64,000 nucleotides of DNA from Fimihabitans intestinipullorum (GTDB lineage: Bacteria > Bacillota_I > Bacilli_A > RF39 > UBA660), in assembly GCA_018714965.1 (NCBI GenBank), contig DVML01000022.1:1-64000 (forward strand), given 5' to 3'. Both the position numbers and the translations under genes were made by a program. Of this stretch, positions 1 through 7,780 are shown piece by piece. Position 1 is the stretch's first letter; each line of letters begins with the position of its first letter. The notes below the pieces were generated by a model. The model searched no databases. It saw only the letters and a list, made by a program, of their open reading frames with translations, and was not told the DNA's origin.

Positions 1-58
1 CTACTACTTGTTTTTTAAATTCATCTGTGAAACTTCTTCTTTCTCTTCTTTCTGACAT
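1..58 (-). CDS. IS3-family transposase OrfA, 5' end only (runs off the window)
   Basis: Reading leftwards from an ATG at 58 gives MSERRERRSFTDEFKKQVV, the typical start of an IS3-family OrfA (helix-turn-helix, transposase_8 type). A GAAGGAA ribosome-binding site lies just upstream. Only 19 residues are visible, so the call rests on the characteristic FTDEFKKQVV motif. It is carried by the left integrative element and is a different IS from the one at 4947-6200. Confidence 0.75.
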   Translation of the reverse strand, partial: MSERRERRSFTDEFKKQVV

Positions 59-293
59 GGTATTCCTTCTTTCTGCTTTTATTTTATCATGTACTTATTT
101 TTTTTGTCTAATTTATTATAACCTATCCAGTCTATAGAGAATATGACAAAGGTTTATATGAATATCACATTTACTAAATAGATTAATAAGTCATTAGTAA
201 ATTAGGTACAGTAAATGTTCGGAGATTTATGCTAGTACCTTTTCTATAAGATATAGAAAGAACAAGAAAATCCTTATTTATTATTAAATAGGT

Positions 294-782
294 GTGCTTA
301 TTAAATTAGATTGTGAATTTATCATGACTCCAAGAATAGTATTTAATGATAAGACTTTAACAAGAACGGACGGAAATATATTAGGTCTTATTATATCACT
401 TGCCTTTAAATATGGATATTGTTTTGCAACTAATAATTATATATCGGAGTATATTAAAGTTAAGTCAAGAACTGTTAGTGATTCATTGTCTAGACTAAAG
501 AAACAACAATATATCAAAATAAAATACGTTGATAATAAGCGAAGAATATATCTTAACACAGAAAAGATACCCGTTAAATCTGCTGATGCTATAGCAAATA
601 ATTGTAGTAAAACAGTAGCAGAAAATTGCTACCATAATATAAATAATAAATATAAAAATAAATATATAAAAAATAAAGAAATTGTACCTTATTGGTTAGA
701 GCATCCTGAAGTATGTAAAAGCGATTTAGCTACTCCAGAAGAAATAGCTGAAATGGATGAATTATTGAAAGAGTTTAAATAG
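294..782 (+). CDS. Winged-helix (HTH_36-like) replication-type protein
   Basis: A 162-residue protein whose first ~80 residues resemble the N-terminal winged helix of phage and plasmid replisome organisers: FIMTPRIVFNDKTLTRTDGN, then a YCFATNNYISEYIKVKSRTVSDSL recognition-helix region read in two parts. The rest is short, Asn/Lys-rich and ends in an acidic tail. It is about half the length of a full replication initiator. The GTG at 294 overlaps its best ribosome-binding site (AGGTG) and an ATG lies at 324, but family similarity begins before 324, so the start is uncertain. It belongs to the left element. A DNA-binding role in element replication or regulation is inferred. Confidence 0.6.
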   Translation: MLIKLDCEFIMTPRIVFNDKTLTRTDGNILGLIISLAFKYGYCFATNNYISEYIKVKSRTVSDSLSRLKKQQYIKIKYVDNKRRIYLNTEKIPVKSADAIANNCSKTVAENCYHNINNKYKNKYIKNKEIVPYWLEHPEVCKSDLATPEEIAEMDELLKEFK

Positions 783-847
783 AGAGGAGAGATGTTTATG
801 AAAGGAGAACCTAATTTATAAAAAAGGAAATGGGGGAAAGTAAAAAG

Positions 848-991
848 ATGGAGGTAGTATATAATGTAAAATATAAATTTAAGACAAATGAAAATAAGAC
901 TAATGATGAACTAAAAAATATCTTTAATAGAAAACTGTTAAATATAATTATTAAGTTAGAAAATAATGAGTTAAGATTAAATAACTCTTAA
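848..991 (+). CDS. Small conserved-position ORF upstream of serine recombinase
   Basis: Forty-seven residues (MEVVYNVKYKFKTNENK...), with GGGGAAAG 8 bases before the ATG, 64 bases upstream of the recombinase start. Small lysine/asparagine-rich ORFs often precede large serine recombinases in Firmicutes elements. No domain is recognisable. The good ribosome-binding site and position favour a real gene. Confidence 0.5.
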   Translation: MEVVYNVKYKFKTNENKTNDELKNIFNRKLLNIIIKLENNELRLNNS

Positions 992-1055
992 AAATGATAT
1001 ATAATATACTTGTATTTATTAGTTGTAGCCATTTAAAAGTATTGGAGGAATGGCT

Positions 1056-2654
1056 ATGATAGAAAAGGTGGGTGTATATTGCAGATTATCTGATGAAGAT
1101 AGAGATAAATTAAATAAAAATGATGATAGTAATTCAATAGTAAATCAAAGAAGTATGTGTTTAAAGTTTGCTAATCAAAATGGATGGAATGTTGTTGATA
1201 TATATTCAGATGATGATTTTTCAGGAGCAGGAACTTATAGACCAGATTTTGAAAGATTAATTAGTGATTGCAAAAGTGGAAAAATAAATTTAGTTTTATG
1301 TAAAAGTCAATCAAGATTTTCTAGAGATATGGAAGTTATTGAAAGATATTTGCATAATAAATTTATAGAATGGGGAGTTAGATTTGTAAGTATTGTTGAT
1401 AATGCTGATACTAATATTGAATCTAACAAAAAGTCACGACAAATAAACGGACTTATTAATGAGTGGTATTTAGATGATTTGTCGCAAAATATTAAAAAGT
1501 CATTAAAGAATAAAAGAGAAGATGGCCTATTTATGGGAAGTTTTGCTCCATATGGTTATGAACGAAATGAAGATGGTCATAAATTAATAGTAGATCCAGT
1601 TGCAGCAGAAGTTGTAAAAAAGATATTTGAATTATATGCAAATGGATATGGATATCATAAAATATGTGAATATTTAAATAACAACAATATTCCAACAAGA
1701 GCAATATATAAGAAACAAAAAGGCAGTAAATTTGTATGCAATAATTGTGATTTGAAAAATTCAAGGTGGACTTCTGATACGATTGCTCAAATACTTAAAA
1801 ATGAAGTTTATATTGGAAACTTAGTTCAAGGGAAAATAACTTCAATGGGTTATAAAGTTCATAAGTTTAAAAAAGTTAATGAAGAAGATTGGTGTAGAAT
1901 AGAAAACACTCATGAAGCAATTATTGATAAGGAAACTTGGAGCAAAGTACAAAAAAGATTAAAATCCCATAGTAAACCTATAAAAACAGGAGAAGTTCAT
2001 TTTTTTACTAAGAAAGTTTATTGTAGTTGCTGTGGAAAACCTTTTATGAGAAATGTTTACAATGTAAAAAATGAAAGTACTGGTAAAAGAGCATATATGC
2101 AGTGTAAAGGAAATAAAAAATATCATATATGCGAAAACAATAAATCTATCAGGATGGATAAATTAGAAGAAATAATACAAAATGCTATTAACGATTTACT
2201 TGATAATTATTATGATAAAAATAATTTAAAAGAGCTCTATGAAAATAGAAAAATGCAAGATACAAATAATAATGAACGAATTAATATATTAGAAAAGGAA
2301 AAAACAAATCTTGAAAAGAAAATAGATGATAATAAATGTTATTATCGCAATCTTTATGAAGATAAAGTTAAAGGAACTATTAACGATGATATGTTTAGTA
2401 TGATGTCAAAAGACTATTTAAAGGAAATAGAAATAATGACTAAAAGAATAAATAATATTGATGATGAAATAAAAAGTTTAGAAGTAGTTAAAGAAACTAG
2501 GAAACAAGCTGAAGATATATTGAAAAAATACAAACATATAAAAGAGTTAAACAAAATAATAATTGATGAGTTCATAGATAAAATATATATTGGAGAAATT
2601 GATAAAGAAACTAATTCAAGAGATATTGAAATAGAATGGAATTTTGAATTTTAG
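1056..2654 (+). CDS. Large serine recombinase (site-specific integrase)
   Basis: About 532 residues. The N-terminal resolvase domain begins VGVYCRLSDEDRD with the catalytic Ser in YCRLS. It also contains the FSGAGTYRPDFERL and SRFSRDMEVIERYL motifs. A recombinase domain follows (FAPYGYERNEDGHKLIVDP, WTSDTIAQILKNEVYIGN). Next come a zinc-ribbon (CSCCGKPF ... CKGN), a coiled coil (~residues 390-480) and the usual hydrophobic C-terminus. GGAGG at 1044-1048 fits the ATG at 1056 rather than the ATG at 1050. The gene ends about 35 bases from the junction with the interrupted amidase, as expected for an integrase beside its own attachment site. Confidence 0.93.
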   Translation: MIEKVGVYCRLSDEDRDKLNKNDDSNSIVNQRSMCLKFANQNGWNVVDIYSDDDFSGAGTYRPDFERLISDCKSGKINLVLCKSQSRFSRDMEVIERYLHNKFIEWGVRFVSIVDNADTNIESNKKSRQINGLINEWYLDDLSQNIKKSLKNKREDGLFMGSFAPYGYERNEDGHKLIVDPVAAEVVKKIFELYANGYGYHKICEYLNNNNIPTRAIYKKQKGSKFVCNNCDLKNSRWTSDTIAQILKNEVYIGNLVQGKITSMGYKVHKFKKVNEEDWCRIENTHEAIIDKETWSKVQKRLKSHSKPIKTGEVHFFTKKVYCSCCGKPFMRNVYNVKNESTGKRAYMQCKGNKKYHICENNKSIRMDKLEEIIQNAINDLLDNYYDKNNLKELYENRKMQDTNNNERINILEKEKTNLEKKIDDNKCYYRNLYEDKVKGTINDDMFSMMSKDYLKEIEIMTKRINNIDDEIKSLEVVKETRKQAEDILKKYKHIKELNKIIIDEFIDKIYIGEIDKETNSRDIEIEWNFEF

Positions 2655-2700
2655 AAAGAAATAATAAATTTGGATTTTCTATGTTCCTGCACATGGGGGA
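2655..2700. other. Right attachment junction of the left integrative element
   Basis: Upstream of about 2688 the sequence is element-specific. From GCACATGGGGGA (2689-2700) onward it aligns with the intact amidase at 6282 (GCACATGGGGGAG, coding AHGG). The frame upstream of the junction has stop codons (TAATAA at 2662-2667) and no start or ribosome-binding site. The exact crossover cannot be fixed without the other end of the element, which lies left of the window. Confidence 0.65.
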
Positions 2701-3864
2701 AGTGATCCGGGAGCAAGTGGAAATGGAATTATAGAAAAAGATTTAAATTTAAAAATATCTCAGTATATGTATGAACGATTTAAAGAGTTGGGAATTCCTG
2801 TTTATATTACAAGAGATGAAGATGAAACTTTAAGTCCAACAGAACGCGTGAAACGTATTTTAAATGCATTTGGAAACAGAGAAGATGTTATTGTAATTTC
2901 TAATCATATTAATGCAGATGCAACGACTGCAGATGGAGCAGAGGTTATATATGCGCTTCGAAATAATGATGTATTATCAAGTTTGATTTTAGAAGAATTG
3001 CAAAAAGCAGGACAAAATATAAGATATGCATACCAGAGAAAACTGCCAAGTAATCAATCAAAAGATTATTACTTTATACATAGAGATACCGGAGTGACAC
3101 AGCCAGTTATTGTAGAATATGGTTTTTTAGATAGTAACAAAGATGATCCAGAACAGCTTAAAAACAACTATAAATTATATGCAGAAGCAGTGGTTACTGC
3201 TGTGTTACGCTACTTGGGAATAGAAGGTCAACAACCAGGAACATATACAGTGAAATCTGGAGATAGTCTTTGGAGCATAGCGAAGCGATATAATGTTACA
3301 GTTGATGCATTAAAAAGTGCGAATAAGTTAACGACTAATGTTTTATCGATTGGTCAAGTTTTAAAGATACCCGGACCTGTTGTAGATGACAATAACGGTA
3401 TCGAAACTGAGATTATATATGTGGTTGCTCCTGGTGATAGTTTATGGGCGATTGCAAGACAATACGGTGTCACAGTAGATCAATTAAAACAAGCTAATAA
3501 TCTAGTGAATGATTTATTGAATGTCGGAATGGAATTAAAAATACCAACGAAAAGTACAATTCCGCCAACAAATGAGATGGAAGTTATCTATACTGTAAAA
3601 CCTGGAGATTCTCTTTATCGTATTGCACTTGAAAATAATATCACAGTAGATCAATTGAAAAAATATAATAATTTAACAAGTGATATGTTATTGATAGGAC
3701 AGAAATTGCGTATTCCGTCTGCGACCCAAACAGTATATGTCGTGAAGGCAGGGGACAGTCTTTGGAGTATAGCAAATCGGTATGGAACGACAATAGATGC
3801 ACTGCGAAGAAAAAACAATTTAACAACAGACATATTATCGATTGGGCAAAGATTATATATATAA
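2689..3864 (+). pseudogene. N-acetylmuramoyl-L-alanine amidase (amidase_3) with four LysM repeats, 5'-truncated by element insertion
   Basis: The residual frame starts PAHGGSDPGASGNGIIEKDL, directly after the element junction, and matches residues ~17 onward of the intact paralogue at 6282-7493. The first in-frame ATG is at 2767. A protein begun there would lack the zinc-binding His of HGG and the following Glu of the amidase_3 site. The downstream NHINAD and IVEYGFLD motifs remain. Four LysM modules follow (GDSLWSIAKRYNVTVDALK, GDSLWAIARQYG, GDSLYRIALENN, GDSLWSIANRYG). It is probably inactive unless precise excision restores the start. Confidence 0.85.
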
Positions 3865-3872
3865 AATATCTG

Positions 3873-3896
3873 CACGAAATTATCGTGTGGATTTTT
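3873..3896 (+). terminator. Rho-independent terminator after truncated amidase
   Basis: A short CACGA/TCGTG hairpin (3873-3877 with 3882-3886) is followed by a T-run. It separates the amidase from the carboxypeptidase. A TATAAT box at 3909-3914 for the next gene follows at once. Confidence 0.55.
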
Positions 3897-3930
3897 ATAT
3901 TATTATGCTATAATGTGATAGAGGTGACTT

Positions 3931-4932
3931 ATGATTTATCCAAAGTTTTTACAACCAGGATCACAAATATTAGTGATATCTCCAAGTGATGGTAATTCAG
4001 AACCACTAGCGGAATCAAGAATTACTATGGCAGCAAATAAATTTGAAAAAAGAGGGTATTCTGTATTATTGGGAAAAGATATTTTCCACAGTGAAAAGAG
4101 TAGAAGTGCAGATGCATTGAAACGGGTAGAGGAAATTCATAATGGAATATCTGATTCTAATATACAATTATTGATTGCAAGTGCTGGTGGAGAATATGCT
4201 ATGGAAATATTACCATACTTAGATTTTTCGATTGTGCGTAAGAATCCAACATGGATTCAAGGCTTTTCGGACGTGACGATACTAACTTATACAGTTACAA
4301 CTGTATGTGATATTGCAACTTTATACGCTTCAAATTTTAAGGACTTTAGCATGGAGAAACTTCATCCAACGTTAATAAATAATTTAGAAATTTTAAATGG
4401 GAGAATCGTAGAACAATCGTCAGCAAAAATGTATCAGGATCAATATATCGAATATGTGGATGGCAATGAAGGATATCGATTAACTAGACCTGTTAAGTGG
4501 AAAGGAAATCCTTGTCATATGGAAGGAAGATTGCTTGGTGGATGTATTGATGTTTTATCTAATATAGTGGGTACACCGTATGATCATACAAAGGAATTTA
4601 TTGAAAAGTATCAAGAAGATGGAATGCTTTGGTATTTAGAAAATTGTGAGTTAAGTGAAGCAGAGTTTACGAGAGTATTATGGAAAATGCGCGAATGTGG
4701 TTGGTTTGAACATACTAATGGGATTTTGTTTGGAAGGTCTACTGTAGATGAAACATTATGGGAACAATCTCCAAGTGAAATTGTTGATGAACAATTAGGA
4801 AAATATCATATTCCATGTTTATTTGATATTGATTTAGGACATAAACCACCTAGGATGACATTTATCAATGGAGCATATGGGATTGTTGACTGGGATGGAA
4901 AAGAAGGAAAGTTTCAACAAATTTTAAAATAA
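3931..4932 (+). CDS. LD-carboxypeptidase (peptidase S66, LdcA/MccF-like)
   Basis: The 333-residue protein has normal length for the family. Seen motifs are LIASAGGEYAMEILPYLDF, the nucleophile region GFSDVTILTY (Ser of GFSD), a Glu region LENCELSEAEF and the His of LGHKPPRMTF, which together give the Ser-Glu-His triad of S66 enzymes. Family members cleave the L,D bond in tetrapeptide stems during peptidoglycan recycling or remove microcin C. The substrate here is unknown. AGAGGTG lies before the ATG. Its neighbours are two peptidoglycan amidases, which supports a cell-wall role. Confidence 0.88.
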   Translation: MIYPKFLQPGSQILVISPSDGNSEPLAESRITMAANKFEKRGYSVLLGKDIFHSEKSRSADALKRVEEIHNGISDSNIQLLIASAGGEYAMEILPYLDFSIVRKNPTWIQGFSDVTILTYTVTTVCDIATLYASNFKDFSMEKLHPTLINNLEILNGRIVEQSSAKMYQDQYIEYVDGNEGYRLTRPVKWKGNPCHMEGRLLGGCIDVLSNIVGTPYDHTKEFIEKYQEDGMLWYLENCELSEAEFTRVLWKMRECGWFEHTNGILFGRSTVDETLWEQSPSEIVDEQLGKYHIPCLFDIDLGHKPPRMTFINGAYGIVDWDGKEGKFQQILK

Positions 4933-5035
4933 AAAAAGATAGCCTTGATTATAATACCTTTAAAGTTCACACTAAATAAAAAGAACTAAAATATGGTAAA
5001 ATTTATTTAGAAAGAACTTTGGAGGTATTTTTTTC

Positions 5036-5302
5036 ATGGGAAAACATAAGAAATGGACTTTAGAACAAAAAATCAAAATAGTAAAAGAATTTAAAAATGG
5101 AACAACCATTTCATATTTAAACAATAAGTATGGAATATCTGGTATGGGTACAATAAGCAGATGGAATCAAGAATATGATAAAGGAATTCTAGCAAAAGAT
5201 AATCGTGGTAAGAAAAAATATAATCAAGAATTGGAGGATATAGATATATTAAAAAAATCCTATGCTCTTCTGATGGAAATCCGCTCTCAGCAACACAAAT
5301 AG
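5036..5302 (+). CDS. IS3-family transposase OrfA
   Basis: An 88-residue helix-turn-helix protein: WTLEQKIKIVKEFKNGTTIS then KYGISGMGTISRWNQEYDKG, typical for IS3 OrfA. TTGGAGGT at 5019-5026 precedes the ATG. Near the end is an A AAAAAA heptamer (5251-5257) in the correct frame for a programmed -1 slip into orfB, giving the OrfAB transposase. Confidence 0.88.
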   Translation: MGKHKKWTLEQKIKIVKEFKNGTTISYLNNKYGISGMGTISRWNQEYDKGILAKDNRGKKKYNQELEDIDILKKSYALLMEIRSQQHK

Positions 5303-6156
5303 AAAAATATCAAATTATCGATAGATTAAAATTTGAGTATCCTGTAGTTAGAATATGCAGAGTTTTAAATGTAAATAGACGAAGTTATTATAAGTGGTGT
5401 AAAATAGGAAAACCACTTGCTAATAACTATAAACAAGAAATTGCTGATGTGATATCAGAAGAGCATAAAAATGTCAAAGGAATTTATGGAACAATCAGAT
5501 TAAAAAAACATATAGAGAATAAATCAAATATCGTATTAAATCATAAATTAATACGAAGATATAAACATATTTTAGGTTTAGAGACAGTAAAACGTACGAA
5601 AAAAGGATTATCAGTTTCTAAAGCAAAAGAAAAGAACCTTATAAACAAGGCTCCATACTTAGTTGAATGTAACTTTAATTCAGATGTACCCAATCAAAAA
5701 TTTTCATCTGATGTAAGCTATATAAAATGTAAAGACGGAACTCTTTACTTGTCAGCTATTAAAGATTACTTCAACACTGAAATTGTATCATTTTCTACGT
5801 CGAATTACAATAACATAGATTTAATAAAAGAAAGTTATAAAAATGTAAGGCCAGAAAAAGGTACCATAATTAATACCGATCAAGGAGCGGTTTATTTTGC
5901 TTATGAATATGTAGAATTAGCGAATAAAATGGAATTTACTAGAAGTATGTCTCATCGTGGACGTTGTTGGGAAAATTGTCCGATTGAAAATTGGTTTATG
6001 CAATTAAAACATGAATGGCTTTGTCAATTTGATAAACTTACGAGAAAAGAAGCAGAAAAAGAAATCAAAAAATACGTTCATTGGTATAACAACGAACGTA
6101 TTCAAAAGAAACTTGGATATTTATCACCTGTACAATACAGACTTAAATATTCATAA
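5257..6156 (+). CDS. IS3-family transposase OrfB (DDE integrase core), made by -1 frameshift
   Basis: The -1 frame is open from 5224 and, read from the slippery heptamer, encodes about 299 residues. The order is: an HTH_21-like region (VLNVNRRSYYKWCKIGKPL), then the rve core with the first Asp in KFSSDVSYIKC, the second in IINTDQGAVYFA and the Glu in CPIENWFMQLKHEW. The C-terminus YNNERIQKKLGYLSPVQYR is diagnostic of IS3. The internal GTG at 5449 is not needed if the frameshift is used. No stop interrupts it, so the element may still be active. Confidence 0.85.
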   Translation: MLCSSDGNPLSATQIEKYQIIDRLKFEYPVVRICRVLNVNRRSYYKWCKIGKPLANNYKQEIADVISEEHKNVKGIYGTIRLKKHIENKSNIVLNHKLIRRYKHILGLETVKRTKKGLSVSKAKEKNLINKAPYLVECNFNSDVPNQKFSSDVSYIKCKDGTLYLSAIKDYFNTEIVSFSTSNYNNIDLIKESYKNVRPEKGTIINTDQGAVYFAYEYVELANKMEFTRSMSHRGRCWENCPIENWFMQLKHEWLCQFDKLTRKEAEKEIKKYVHWYNNERIQKKLGYLSPVQYRLKYS

Positions 6157-6203
6157 AACAAATATTTTTATTTAGTGTGTACTTGACAGGTACTAGTATC
6201 CTT

Positions 6204-6217
6204 GGCTATCTTTTTTT
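6204..6217 (+). terminator. Right half of the ldcA terminator, split by the IS
   Basis: GGCTATC plus seven T at 6204-6217 is the 3' arm. Its partner GATAGCC is at 4938-4944, before the IS. With the IS in place the arms are 1.26 kb apart, so the terminator for ldcA is probably lost. Confidence 0.7.
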
Positions 6218-6281
6218 ATTAATATTGCTACTATGGTAGCAAAGTAGGCATACTTACATATTTTAATGTAGGGGTGAATTT

Positions 6282-7493
6282 ATGATGGAACGAGCAATTA
6301 CTGGGGTTGTAATAGATGCGGCACATGGGGGAGAAGATGCTGGCAATACGGGGAACGGAATTGTAGAGAAGGATCTAGCTCTGCAAATTTCTCAGTATAT
6401 GTATCGACGTTTACAAGAGTTGGGTGTTCCTGTTACGCTAGTTAGGAATTCAGATGAAACGATTTCTAATGAAGAGCGTATTCGCCGTATTTTAGCTCCT
6501 TATGGAGAAGGAAGTAATGTGATTGTAATTTCTAATCACGTGAATGCGGGAGGTGCGGACGGTGCTGAAGTTGTATATGCTCTTCGAAATAATTCTACAC
6601 TAGCAAATCAAATCGCACAAGAATTAGAATTGGCAGGACAAAATGTAATCAAAGTATATCAAAGAAGATTGCCAAGTGATACATCGAAAGATTACTATTT
6701 TATTCACCGAGATACAGGGAATACACAACCGATTATTATCGAATATGGATATGTAGATAGCAGTCAGGACGATCCAGAACAGTTAAAGAATAATTATGAT
6801 CGCTATGCGGAAGCGGTGGTAAAGGCGATTGCAGCGTATATTGGAAAATCATATGTCCCAGAATTAGATGAAAATAGCTATGTTGTAAAATCTGGCGATA
6901 GTTTGTGGAGTATTGCAAATCGTTATGGTCTTACAGTTGATCAGTTGAAGTCTGCCAATGGGTTAACGAGCAATTTACTACAAGTAGGGCAAGTGTTAAC
7001 GATTCCTAAGAAAAGTACAGAATCACCGTCAGAATCTAATAATAATATTTATATTGTAAAATCCGGAGATAGTCTTTGGAGTATAGCAAATCGATATGGA
7101 ACGACAGTATCAATTCTAAAGCAATTGAATGGTTTAACTTCCGATAATTTAAGTATAGGTCAAAAATTATATCTTCCTAATCAGGGAAGTGAGGAGAAGC
7201 CTGAAAATGTAACTTATGTTGTAAAAAGTGGAGATAGCTTATATACGATTGCGAGAAAGTATAATACGACAGTAAATGATTTAATGAACTTGAATCAACT
7301 TAAAACGAGTTTACTGAGTATAGGGCAAGTTCTAAAAATCCCAAATAGCTCAGCTGGGACTGTCTACGTTGTGAAATCAGGAGATAGTCTTTGGAATATT
7401 GCAAATCGATATGGAACGACAGTCGATGCAATCAAACAAAAAAATGGATTAACGGGTAATAATTTAAGTATCGGTCAAGTATTATATATTTAA
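6282..7493 (+). CDS. N-acetylmuramoyl-L-alanine amidase (amidase_3) with four LysM domains
   Basis: A 403-residue enzyme. The catalytic domain (~1-185) shows VVIDAAHGGEDAG (zinc His), GNGIVEKDLAL (zinc Glu), VISNHVNAGGADGAEVVYA (zinc His) and PIIIEYGYVDSSQDD (catalytic Glu), as in CwlC/CwlD-type amidases. Four LysM repeats follow (start residues ~200, 250, 305, 357), each with a (V/I)KSGDSL(W/Y).IA core. No signal peptide is visible, as in mother-cell lytic amidases that act after lysis from the cytoplasm. That role is inferred from the sporulation context. It is the intact paralogue of the truncated gene at 2689. GGGGTG precedes the start. Confidence 0.9.
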   Translation: MMERAITGVVIDAAHGGEDAGNTGNGIVEKDLALQISQYMYRRLQELGVPVTLVRNSDETISNEERIRRILAPYGEGSNVIVISNHVNAGGADGAEVVYALRNNSTLANQIAQELELAGQNVIKVYQRRLPSDTSKDYYFIHRDTGNTQPIIIEYGYVDSSQDDPEQLKNNYDRYAEAVVKAIAAYIGKSYVPELDENSYVVKSGDSLWSIANRYGLTVDQLKSANGLTSNLLQVGQVLTIPKKSTESPSESNNNIYIVKSGDSLWSIANRYGTTVSILKQLNGLTSDNLSIGQKLYLPNQGSEEKPENVTYVVKSGDSLYTIARKYNTTVNDLMNLNQLKTSLLSIGQVLKIPNSSAGTVYVVKSGDSLWNIANRYGTTVDAIKQKNGLTGNNLSIGQVLYI

Positions 7494-7498
7494 AAAAA

Positions 7499-7517
7499 GC
7501 AACTTAGTTGCTTTTTT
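7499..7517. terminator. Bidirectional terminator between amidase and SleB-like gene
   Basis: GCAAC (7499-7503) pairs with GTTGC (7507-7511), with A-runs on the left and T-runs on the right. It serves the amidase on the plus strand and the convergent SleB-like gene, whose stop lies inside the T-run. Confidence 0.75.
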
Positions 7518-7758
7518 AATGAAGTTCTTGACATTCTCCTTTATCTGGCTGATAAAAACAATGGTTTTTATATCTTCCAGCTAGTGTTTGATCCCACCAT
7601 GTAGATGTACAATTGGTTCCTCTAGCAGGTGCATAAAACCATAAAGCGTTGGTAGCTGGATGATAGTATTCTCCTCTAATTACTCGATCTGCTAAAGCTC
7701 TTTCTGTCGATGTTGGATTACTGAAAAAAAGAGGGCTATCTACCCCGGAGAAGCCACC
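7516..7758 (-). pseudogene. SleB-like cell-wall hydrolase, 3' half (left of prophage)
   Basis: Minus-strand translation gives GGFSGVDSPLFFSNPTSTER, then ALADRVIRGEYYHPATNALW and a C-terminus ending CFYQPDKGECQELH before a TAA at 7516-7518. This is the C-terminal part of a Hydrolase_2 (SleB/CwlJ-type) domain. The 5' half lies 37 kb away at 44866-45056. Joining them at the shared GGTGG gives one frame of exactly 143 codons. SleB-family enzymes hydrolyse spore cortex or vegetative peptidoglycan. Confidence 0.85.
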
Positions 7759-7780
7759 AGGTTATTCCAAGTTGGTACAC
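7736..7780. other. attL of the prophage
   Basis: The core CCACC (GGTGG on the minus strand) is at 7754-7758. The bacterial arm is to the left and the phage arm runs 7759-7780. The phage arm, joined through GG to the phage arm at attR, forms an inverted repeat of 22 positions with 16 matches, starting and ending GTGTAC/GTACAC. This is the symmetry expected of attP for a large serine integrase. The last base of the arm is the first base of the integrase stop codon. Confidence 0.85.

Larger units (their letters stand above)
4947..6200 (+). mobile_element. IS3-family insertion sequence (~1254 bp), probably complete
   Basis: The ends form imperfect terminal inverted repeats: GATTATAATACC at the left, and GATACTAGTACC reading inward from the right, with ACACTAAATAAAAA shared further in. 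CTT (4944-4946 and 6201-6203) flanks both sides as a likely 3-bp target duplication. Removing the IS and one CTT restores GATAGCC-TT-GGCTATC followed by seven T, a perfect terminator hairpin. The IS therefore lies in the two-base loop of the ldcA terminator. It carries orfA and orfB joined by a -1 frameshift window. Confidence 0.88.

Noticed and set aside
7736..7780. tRNA gene at the attachment site
   Set aside because: The integration target is a protein gene; no tRNA fold is seen at either end of the prophage.
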